Shown piece after piece: positions 7,333 to 12,370 of a DNA stretch of 12,370 nt. The DNA comes from an uncultured Collinsella sp. (GTDB taxonomy: Bacteria > Actinomycetota > Coriobacteriia > Coriobacteriales > Coriobacteriaceae): positions 1 through 12,370 of the forward strand of contig UQID01000035.1 of NCBI GenBank assembly GCA_900541045.1, read 5' to 3'. Under the pieces are notes generated by a model. The model worked only from the letters and a program-made list of their open reading frames with translations, did not search any database and was not told the DNA's origin. The position numbers and the translations under genes are program-made. The number at the start of each line of letters is the position of its first letter. The first letter of the stretch is position 1.

Positions 7333-8178
7333 GTGTCGGATCAGACAAAGCAACAAGAAACTCGCAGTCTGCCTGCGACGTTTGCTAAGAACGAATTTGA
7401 GAAGGACGCGTTTATCCTTCGTCAGCTGGTTACCAAGGATTTTAAGATCAAGTATCGCCGTAGCGTTCTGGGCGTCGCATGGTCGGTGCTCAACCCGCTG
7501 CTGATGATGATCGTCATGGCTATTGTGTTCTCGACGATTTTTGCCCAGGGCCGCAATGGCTCGATTACGCCCGAGATGTACCCGCTGTATTTGATCGTGG
7601 GTAACGTCACCTTTGCCGTCATGTCCGAGTCTACGAACCAGGCCCTGACGTCGATCGTGGGTGCTGCGCCGCTGCTCAAGAAGGTTAAGGTGCACCGCTG
7701 GGTCTTCCCGGTGCAGAAGGTGCTCTTCTCGCTGGTCAACTTTGCCTTCTCGCTGGTCGCCGTCGCCATCGTTATGCTGTGGTTCCGCGTTATGCCTTCT
7801 TGGCACCTGATTCTGCTGCCGGTTTGCCTGCTGCTGCTTATGTGCTTCTGCATGGGCCTGGGCATGATGCTCTCTGCCCTTACGGTCTTTTTCCGCGACG
7901 TTATGCATCTGTGGAGCGTCGTCATTACGGCGTGGACTTACATCACGCCTATTTTCTGGACGACCGACTTCGTTGCGCAAATGCCGCATCTCGTGCGCAT
8001 TCTGGTCTATGCGAACCCCATGTACAACTACCTGCAGTTTATGCGCGATATCTTCCTGTTCCAGACGACGCCCTCGCTCATGACGCTTGGCATGTGCGTC
8101 GCTTGGGCGGTCCTTGCGCTTGTTATTGGTTACACCGTGTTCCATAAGTCCGAGCGCAAATTTATCCTCTACATCTAA
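7333..8178 (+). CDS. ABC-2 type polysaccharide/teichoic acid export permease (TagG/Wzm-like)
   Basis: A 281-residue membrane subunit of an ABC exporter that moves a lipid-linked surface polymer across the membrane. The N-terminal amphipathic region has KDFKIKYRRSVLGVAW (35-50), the usual opening of the family. About six membrane segments follow, near 47-70, 84-105, 130-152, 158-182, 192-212 and 250-270. FFRDV at 186-190 and WTYITPIFW at 201-209 are typical of Wzm/TagG permeases. The start is GTG at 7333, preceded by AAAGGAG with an 8-nt gap; an in-frame TTG at 7300 has no such site. Its stop overlaps the ribosome binding site of the ATPase gene, so the two are coupled. The exported polymer is not shown by the sequence; rhamnose in it is plausible given rmlCD nearby. 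Confidence 0.92.
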   Translation: MSDQTKQQETRSLPATFAKNEFEKDAFILRQLVTKDFKIKYRRSVLGVAWSVLNPLLMMIVMAIVFSTIFAQGRNGSITPEMYPLYLIVGNVTFAVMSESTNQALTSIVGAAPLLKKVKVHRWVFPVQKVLFSLVNFAFSLVAVAIVMLWFRVMPSWHLILLPVCLLLLMCFCMGLGMMLSALTVFFRDVMHLWSVVITAWTYITPIFWTTDFVAQMPHLVRILVYANPMYNYLQFMRDIFLFQTTPSLMTLGMCVAWAVLALVIGYTVFHKSERKFILYI

Positions 8179-8189
8179 GGAGTGCTGTG

Positions 8190-8957
8190 ATGACTGAATC
8201 TGTTGTTGATTACAGCGAGCAGCCTCTGGCTGTCGAGGTCGACGACGTCACCATGATCTTTAACATGGCGTCCGAGTCGCTGACCAACCTCAAGGAGTAC
8301 TTCATCAAGCTTGCCAAGCACGAACTGTTCTTTGAGGAGTTTAGGGCGCTCAAGCATATCTCGTTTGATATTCACCGTGGCGAGGTCGTGGGCCTGGTCG
8401 GCACCAACGGCTCCGGCAAATCCACGATGCTCAAGATTATCGCTGGCGTGCTTGAGCCTAGCGAGGGCAGCGTTAAGGTGCACGGTAACATCGCGCCGTT
8501 GATTGAGCTTGGTGCCGGCTTTGACCCCGAGCTGACCGCCCGCGAGAACATCTATCTGAACGGCGCCCTGCTCGGCTATACCAAGGAGTTCATCGACGCT
8601 AATTTTGATGGCATTATCGAGTTTGCCGAGCTGCAGAACTTTGTTGATATGCCGCTCAAAAATTTCTCTTCGGGCATGGTTGCGCGTATCGCCTTTGCAA
8701 TCGCGACGATCACCGAGCCCGATATCCTGATCGTTGACGAGACGCTGTCCGTCGGTGATGTGTTCTTCCAGCAGAAGTGCGAGGCCCGCATCCAGCACTT
8801 TATCCAGAGCGGTGACGTGACAGTTCTGTTCGTTTCGCACTCCATGGAGCAGGTTGAGCGCATCTGCCAGCGTGCCGTTTGGATTGAGAAGGGTGACCTT
8901 CGCATGGACGGCCCGGTCGACAAGGTCTGCAAGGCGTACCGCGAGCAGTTCAACTAG
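8190..8957 (+). CDS. ABC exporter ATP-binding protein (TagH/Wzt-like), short form
   Basis: A 255-residue nucleotide-binding subunit that powers the adjacent permease at the cytoplasmic face. Walker A is GTNGSGKST (71-79), the signature is NFSSGM (158-163, the SSGM variant typical of polysaccharide exporters), Walker B is ILIVDE (179-184) and the switch histidine is H217 in SHSM. IELGAGFDPELTARENIYLNG (106-126) is the family's hallmark middle region. The protein stops soon after the ATPase fold, so it lacks the C-terminal carbohydrate-binding domain of some Wzt proteins and the extension of B. subtilis TagH; export may therefore not depend on recognition of a capped chain end. The ATG at 8190 was chosen because AAGGAG (8177-8182) is 7 nt upstream; the GTG directly before it (8187) is possible. 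It is the last gene of the operon. Confidence 0.93.
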   Translation: MTESVVDYSEQPLAVEVDDVTMIFNMASESLTNLKEYFIKLAKHELFFEEFRALKHISFDIHRGEVVGLVGTNGSGKSTMLKIIAGVLEPSEGSVKVHGNIAPLIELGAGFDPELTARENIYLNGALLGYTKEFIDANFDGIIEFAELQNFVDMPLKNFSSGMVARIAFAIATITEPDILIVDETLSVGDVFFQQKCEARIQHFIQSGDVTVLFVSHSMEQVERICQRAVWIEKGDLRMDGPVDKVCKAYREQFN

Positions 8958-8959
8958 GT

Positions 8960-8965
8960 TATAAT
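8960..8965 (+). promoter_or_regulatory. candidate -10 box for the tRNA-Arg gene
   Basis: TATAAT is a perfect -10 hexamer just after the exporter ATPase stop and about 46 bp before the tRNA. The -35 position (about 8937-8942) does not resemble TTGACA, so the promoter is a tentative call. Confidence 0.35.
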
Positions 8966-9011
8966 TACTTGCGCCTGACAGGATTGCGCTTGCTTGGGCG
9001 TGCGGTTATTT

Positions 9012-9088
9012 GCTCCATTAGCTCAGTTGGATAGAGCAGGGGACTTCTAATCCCAAGGTCGACGGTTCGAATCCGCCATGGAGCACCA
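9012..9088 (+). tRNA. tRNA-Arg, anticodon TCT
   Basis: The sequence folds as a standard cloverleaf. The acceptor arms GCTCCAT (9012-9018) and ATGGAGC (9078-9084) pair fully, the D-stem is GCTC/GAGC, and the T-loop is TTCGAAT. The anticodon loop CTTCTAA (9044-9050) carries anticodon TCT at 9046-9048, which reads AGA/AGG arginine codons. The discriminator is A and CCA is encoded (9086-9088). Two stem positions are mismatched on my alignment: G-A at 27-43 and A-C at 50-64. They look tolerable, since all other pairs and invariant bases are present. Confidence 0.96.
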
Positions 9089-9097
9089 TCGTTTATT

Positions 9098-9130
9098 AAG
9101 CCCGGACCCCTTGGTGGTCTGGGCTTTTTT
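9098..9130 (+). terminator. rho-independent terminator of tRNA-Arg
   Basis: An 11-bp stem (AAGCCCGGACC at 9098-9108 and GGTCTGGGCTT at 9116-9126, one G-T pair) with a 7-nt loop runs into a stretch of six T (9125-9130). It lies 9 nt after the tRNA. On the minus strand there is no T-run, so it serves the plus strand only. Confidence 0.85.
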
Positions 9131-9192
9131 CGTCTTGTATGCTGCTGGAGTCGAGCGCGAGCAAGCCGCTACTGTTCGTTGGGATTGGCATT

Positions 9193-9630
9193 TTACTTTT
9201 CGAGGTGCTCCTTCAGCAGCTCCAGCGCATGGGCGTAGCCTTGCAGGCCCTCGCCGGTGATGGTGGCGAAGCAGGCTAGGCGCGCATAGCTTACCTGGCG
9301 GAAGTCTTCGCGCGTCTCGACGGCGCTGATGTGGACTTCCACTGCAGGGATGGCGACGGCTTTGAGGGCGTCGAGGATCGCCACGCTGGTGTGCGTGTAG
9401 GCAGCCGGGTTGATGACGATGCCGTCGACCTTGCCGTAGGCCTCCTGAATCTTGTCGACGATGCTGCCCTCGTGGTTGGACTGGAAGACCTCGACCTCGT
9501 CAAAACCCTGTGCAGCGCCTGCCTCCTGACAGATCTGGACCAGGCGGTCGTAGTTGTCGCTGCCGTAGATGCCCGGCTCGCGAATGCCGAGCATGTTGAG
9601 GTTGGGACCGTTGATGACGAGTGCTTTCAT
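9193..9630 (-). CDS. aroQ: type II 3-dehydroquinate dehydratase
   Basis: A 145-residue cytoplasmic enzyme, standard length for the family, that dehydrates 3-dehydroquinate to 3-dehydroshikimate in the shikimate pathway; the type II form works as a dodecamer. The N-terminus ALVINGPNLNMLGIREPGIY carries the motif PNLN-LG-REP, with the catalytic Y22 and R17. SNHEG (51-55), INPAAYTHTS (73-82, with N74 and H80) and EVHIS (98-102, with H100) form the rest of the active site. The ATG at 9630 follows AAAGGAAG with a short gap; the longer in-frame start at 9846 would run through a hairpin and into the upstream gene, so I reject it. It is the last gene of the minus-strand aromatic cluster, 85 nt after the aroEK stop, with a hairpin between. 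Confidence 0.96.
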   Translation of the reverse strand: MKALVINGPNLNMLGIREPGIYGSDNYDRLVQICQEAGAAQGFDEVEVFQSNHEGSIVDKIQEAYGKVDGIVINPAAYTHTSVAILDALKAVAIPAVEVHISAVETREDFRQVSYARLACFATITGEGLQGYAHALELLKEHLEK

Positions 9631-9672
9631 GGTTGCTTCCTTTGCGGTTGGTCGGGCGGTGAGGCGGAATGA

Positions 9673-9713
9673 AAAACCACCACAAAGGTGCCTGTCCCCT
9701 TTGTGGTGGTTTT
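9673..9713. repeat. perfect 16-bp inverted repeat (terminator-like hairpin) between aroEK and aroQ
   Basis: AAAACCACCACAAAGG (9673-9688) is the exact reverse complement of 9698-9713, around a 9-nt loop. It starts 2 nt after the aroEK stop on the minus strand, and ends there in a run of five T, so it can act as a terminator or attenuator before aroQ. Its centre contains GGTGCCTGTCCCC, which I associate with dispersed intergenic repeats in some bacterial genomes. Whether it is repeated in this genome cannot be seen from one copy. Confidence 0.8.
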
Positions 9714-9715
9714 GG

Positions 9716-10966
9716 TTAGAGAGCGGGTGGGAGCGTGTCGAGGACGGCTCGGGCGGTGTTGGCTGCGCAGTCGCGCGAGTCGATGATGTGGTCGGCCCAG
9801 GCGCGGTAGCGCGGCATGCGCTGCTCGGCGAGCTTTTCGATGCCATCGCGGGCAGTGATGGGGCGTCCCTTATGAGCGAGTTCGTCGAGCTTGCGGTTGA
9901 GCATCACAATCTGGCCGTTCTGATGCAGCAGCGGATAGTTCTCATCGCGCGTGACCACGCCGCCGCCGGTGGAGAGCACCAGGCCACTGCGCTTGGAGAT
10001 GTCGGCTAGCGCCGCCGTCTCCTGCTCGCGGAAGGCCGCCTCGCCGCGCTCGACGATATAGTCGGCGCAGGGCGTGCCCAGGCGCTCCTCGAGGGCGCGA
10101 TCGAGGTCGATGTGCTCGCAGCCCGTGAGCTGGGCGATCTGCTCGCCCACGCGGGTCTTGCCCGAGCCCGGCATGCCGATGAGCGCGATGTTCTGCTCGC
10201 GGCGGGACAGGCGCTCCGTTACGTCCAGGATGCGCTCGCGCGGGGTGGCTTTGCCGGTGTAGCGCTCGACAGCCTGTGCCGCCTGTGCAACAAGCATGAG
10301 CAGGCCGCCGATGCAGGGGATGCCGCGGCGCTCGGCCTCGAGCATCAAGCCCGTGCGGGCGGGATTGTAGACAATGTCGATGACGCCCTCGAGCGCGTCA
10401 AGTCCCTCGAGCATGCAGGGGGCGTCGGGGCAGTGGGGGAACATGCCGGCAGGCGTGCAGTTGACGAGCAACGCGGCATCGGATTGCTGCGCGATGTTAC
10501 CGTAGTTGACGTCGCTCGTGCGGCCCACGGGCACCACGACGGCGCCTAGGTCGCCGAGTACCATGCTCGCTGTAGTGCCGGCACCGCCGGTGGCGCCGAG
10601 CACGAGGGCCTTCTTACCGGCAACTTCTACGCCCAGCTCCTCGACCAGGCACCGAAAACCAAAGTAGTCGGTGTTGTCGCCGCACAGGCGGCCATCGGGC
10701 AGGCGCGTGATGGTGTTGACGTTGCCCATGCGCTCGGCCAGCGGGCTCAGCTCGTCCAGGTATTCCATGACGGCACGCTTGTAGGGGATGGTCACGTTGG
10801 TGCCTTCCCATTCATCGCCCGTCATAAAGGCCTCGAGATCCTCGGGCTCGCGCTCAAATCGCACGTACTCAAGCCCTGCGAGCTCCTTGTAGATGGTCGG
10901 GGTGTAGCTGTGGCCCAGCACGCGACCCAGAACGCCGTATGGACGGGTTGCGGCGGTATCGGTCAT
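9716..10966 (-). CDS. AroE-AroK fusion: shikimate dehydrogenase / shikimate kinase
   Basis: A 416-residue fusion carrying out two consecutive steps: NADPH reduction of 3-dehydroshikimate to shikimate, then ATP-dependent phosphorylation to shikimate 3-phosphate. Residues 1 to about 245 are AroE-like: shikimate-binding HSYTP (19-23), NVTIPYK with catalytic K63, GDNTD with D100, and a Rossmann turn GATGGAG (124-130). About 257-416 are AroK: Walker A GMPGSGKT (264-271), DLD (287-289), R313, the GGG motif (334-336) and KGRPI with R368. Both halves keep the residues I would check for activity. The usual NRT-K cofactor loop of AroE is VGRTSD here, so cofactor preference may differ. The ATG at 10966 directly follows the pheA stop (TAGATG), with GGAGGT 7 nt upstream inside pheA, so translation is coupled. 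Confidence 0.95.
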   Translation of the reverse strand: MTDTAATRPYGVLGRVLGHSYTPTIYKELAGLEYVRFEREPEDLEAFMTGDEWEGTNVTIPYKRAVMEYLDELSPLAERMGNVNTITRLPDGRLCGDNTDYFGFRCLVEELGVEVAGKKALVLGATGGAGTTASMVLGDLGAVVVPVGRTSDVNYGNIAQQSDAALLVNCTPAGMFPHCPDAPCMLEGLDALEGVIDIVYNPARTGLMLEAERRGIPCIGGLLMLVAQAAQAVERYTGKATPRERILDVTERLSRREQNIALIGMPGSGKTRVGEQIAQLTGCEHIDLDRALEERLGTPCADYIVERGEAAFREQETAALADISKRSGLVLSTGGGVVTRDENYPLLHQNGQIVMLNRKLDELAHKGRPITARDGIEKLAEQRMPRYRAWADHIIDSRDCAANTARAVLDTLPPAL

Positions 10967-12112
10967 CTAGAGCACCTCCGTGTAGCTGCCAAAGTAGGTG
11001 AAACTCTCGCATACGTCGTCAATCGAGTCGAGCAGGTCGTCGAGGGCCTTGCTGCCAAAGGGGCAGTCCAGGTCAAAGTAGAACATAAACTCAAAGTCGT
11101 GCCCGGGGATGGGGCGGCTCTCGAGCTTGATGAGGTTGATGTTGAGCGCGTAGAAGCGCTCGAGTACGCGATAGAGCGCGCCCGGCTCGTTTGCCGTGGT
11201 GATCATGAGCGAGGTACGGTTGGCACCGGGATAGACGCGCGGTTCGCGACTGATGACGACGAAGCGCGTGTAGTTGTTGTCCGAGTCCTGGATGTTGGGC
11301 TCCAGCACCTCCAGGCCATACAGCTCGGCACAGCTGCGCGAGGCGATGGCGGCGACATCGGTGCGCTCGGAGTTGGCGACCATCTCGGCCGACATGGCGG
11401 TGTTGGGGTACTTGGTGGCATGCAGTCCGTGGCCCTCGATAAAGCCGGCGCACTGGGCAATGGCTTGGCCGTGGCTGTAGACCTCGCGCACGTCGGCGAG
11501 CTTGGTGCCGGATTTGACGAGTAAGTTGTGATCGATCTTGAGGCGCAGCGAGCGCACGATATGGAAGTCGAACTGCGCGAGCAGGTCGTAGACGGCGTTG
11601 ACCGATCCGGCAGTTGAGTTTTCGATGGGCAACACGCCAAACTCGCAGAAGCCGTCGCGTATGGCGCGCATAACGCCCTCGAAGGTCTCAAAGAAGGCGA
11701 TATCGGGCACGTCGAAGAGCTTGCACGCGGCGATCTGGCTGTAGGCGCCCTCAACGCCCTGGCAGGCAACGGTAGCCGTCTGGGGGAAGGGCGTGTCAAA
11801 GGCTGCGGCCGTGGCGCGGGCCTTTTGCGACACCGTGATGCCCTTGAGCTCGTTGATGTGGCGCTGCTGCTCGGCCTTGCTCATGCTCATGAGGAGGCGG
11901 AACAGGGTGATGGTCTGCGCCTCGTAGCGCTCGGGCGCGCGGCTGGCGAGGTTGTTGAGTTTTGAGCGCTCGCGGGCGGGGTCAAAGACGGCCTTGCCCA
12001 TCTCGATCTTTGATTTGGCGACCTCGGTGGCAATGTCCATTCGCTCGACAAAGCTATTGAGGAGCGTGGTGTCGATGCCATCGATGGCCTGGCGGATGTC
12101 AGCAAGGTCCAT
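10967..12112 (-). CDS. pheA: bifunctional chorismate mutase / prephenate dehydratase with ACT domain (P-protein)
   Basis: A 381-residue enzyme that converts chorismate to prephenate and then to phenylpyruvate for phenylalanine synthesis. Residues 1-90 are an AroQ-fold chorismate mutase: R7, R24, K35, D44, R47/E48 and Q82/Q83 fit the known active-site pattern. About 112-292 are the dehydratase: QGVEGAYS (118-125), PIENSTAGSV (162-171), YSHGQA (212-217) and the catalytic TRF (282-284). About 298-381 are the ACT regulatory domain with GALY (311-314) and ESRP (331-334), the motifs that bind phenylalanine, so feedback inhibition is expected. The ATG at 12112 follows AAAGGGG; the frame stays open upstream but that part is low-complexity Arg/Pro read-through of aroC in another frame. 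It sits 53 nt after aroC and abuts aroEK. Confidence 0.96.
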   Translation of the reverse strand: MDLADIRQAIDGIDTTLLNSFVERMDIATEVAKSKIEMGKAVFDPARERSKLNNLASRAPERYEAQTITLFRLLMSMSKAEQQRHINELKGITVSQKARATAAAFDTPFPQTATVACQGVEGAYSQIAACKLFDVPDIAFFETFEGVMRAIRDGFCEFGVLPIENSTAGSVNAVYDLLAQFDFHIVRSLRLKIDHNLLVKSGTKLADVREVYSHGQAIAQCAGFIEGHGLHATKYPNTAMSAEMVANSERTDVAAIASRSCAELYGLEVLEPNIQDSDNNYTRFVVISREPRVYPGANRTSLMITTANEPGALYRVLERFYALNINLIKLESRPIPGHDFEFMFYFDLDCPFGSKALDDLLDSIDDVCESFTYFGSYTEVL

Positions 12113-12165
12113 GGAGGCCCCTTTCACGTAACGGCTGAGTCGGCAGGCAACCCAGGTGAGTCGGG

Positions 12166-12370
12166 TTAGAGCTGGGCGGCGTCCTCGAGGAGAGCGTCCC
12201 AGATGGCGAGGGCGGCGGCTGCTTCGGCTACGGGGACGGCTCGGGGGACGATGCAGGGATCGTGGCGGCCGTGGATCGAGAGCTCGGCATTTTCCATGGC
12301 GTCCATGTCTACGGTCTGCTGCTCGCGGCCAATCGAGGGCGTTGGCTTTACGGCCATGCGCCACATGACG
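12166..12370 (-). CDS. aroC: chorismate synthase, C-terminal part (5' end outside the window)
   Basis: The last 68 or so residues of chorismate synthase, which makes chorismate from 5-enolpyruvylshikimate 3-phosphate using reduced FMN. RMAVKPTPSIGREQQTVD and the near-invariant GRHDPCIVPRAVPV identify it. The C-terminus ends in DALLEDAAQL, normal for the family. The frame continues past 12370, so the methionine near 12366 is internal. It is the most upstream visible gene of the aroC-pheA-aroEK-aroQ cluster; its product is the substrate of PheA. Confidence 0.94.
   Translation of the reverse strand, partial: VMWRMAVKPTPSIGREQQTVDMDAMENAELSIHGRHDPCIVPRAVPVAEAAAALAIWDALLEDAAQL

Noticed and set aside
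7303..8145. A 280-codon open frame on the minus strand opposite the exporter permease
   Set aside because: Its product is rich in His, Arg, Gln and Asn with no recognisable domain. It is antisense to a clear ABC permease and is explained by that gene's codon bias.
9098..9130. tRNA terminator acting also for aroQ on the minus strand
   Set aside because: On the minus strand the stem is followed by AATAAA without a T-run, so bidirectional use is not supported.
9631..9846. N-terminal extension of aroQ
   Set aside because: The extra 72 residues are low-complexity, run through the hairpin and overlap the end of aroEK. The ATG at 9630 has a strong ribosome binding site and gives the standard length.
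10910..11524. A 204-codon plus-strand frame opposite pheA
   Set aside because: It is a Val/Gly/Ala-rich shadow of the pheA coding strand, with no domain and no ribosome binding site.
12113..12364. N-terminal extension of pheA
   Set aside because: The extra residues are Arg/Pro-rich and are simply another frame of the aroC end. The ATG at 12112 has AAAGGGG upstream and starts the mutase domain directly.

Overview
The window is a chromosomal segment from a high-GC, Gram-positive-type bacterium. The likeliest source is a member of the Coriobacteriia (Collinsella-like). This is an inference from three things: GC-rich codon use with AAGGAG-type ribosome binding sites, the gene repertoire (RmlC-RmlD fusion, YfhO/CsbB-type surface glycosylation, AroE-AroK fusion), and the style of the intergenic hairpin repeat. 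It is not a database match.

Left part (1-9000) is a cell-surface glycan locus. It opens on the plus strand with the 3' part of a dTDP-rhamnose gene: an RmlD reductase read in frame from what looks like the tail of an RmlC epimerase. This gene converges on a minus-strand operon across a shared terminator. In transcription order the operon is: a DPM-like GT2 glycosyltransferase (5316-4354), a CsbB/GtrB-like GT2 polyprenyl-phosphate glycosyltransferase (4348-3380), and a YfhO-family multi-pass membrane protein (3396-985). Divergent from it is a large, less GC-rich membrane-protein gene resembling the DUF6020/GT-C type (5366-7243), broken by one in-frame amber codon. Next comes a two-gene ABC exporter of the TagGH/Wzm-Wzt type (7333-8957). 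Together these suggest rhamnose supply, polymer export, and extracytoplasmic decoration of the polymer with polyprenyl-phosphate-linked sugars.

Middle (8958-9192): a tRNA-Arg(TCT) with encoded CCA, followed by a good terminator.

Right part (9193-12370) is a minus-strand aromatic amino acid cluster. In transcription order it holds aroC (only its C-terminus is in the window), pheA (chorismate mutase-prephenate dehydratase-ACT), an aroE-aroK fusion and aroQ (type II dehydroquinase). The pheA stop and aroEK start are directly abutted. A perfect 16-bp hairpin separates aroEK from aroQ.

No stretch longer than 300 bases lacks a gene. I saw no insertion sequence, CRISPR array, rRNA or phage gene. 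The most interesting points are the amber-interrupted membrane glycosyltransferase-like gene, the pairing of two polyprenyl-phosphate-type GT2 enzymes with two multi-pass GT-C-like proteins, and the hairpin repeat in the aro cluster.
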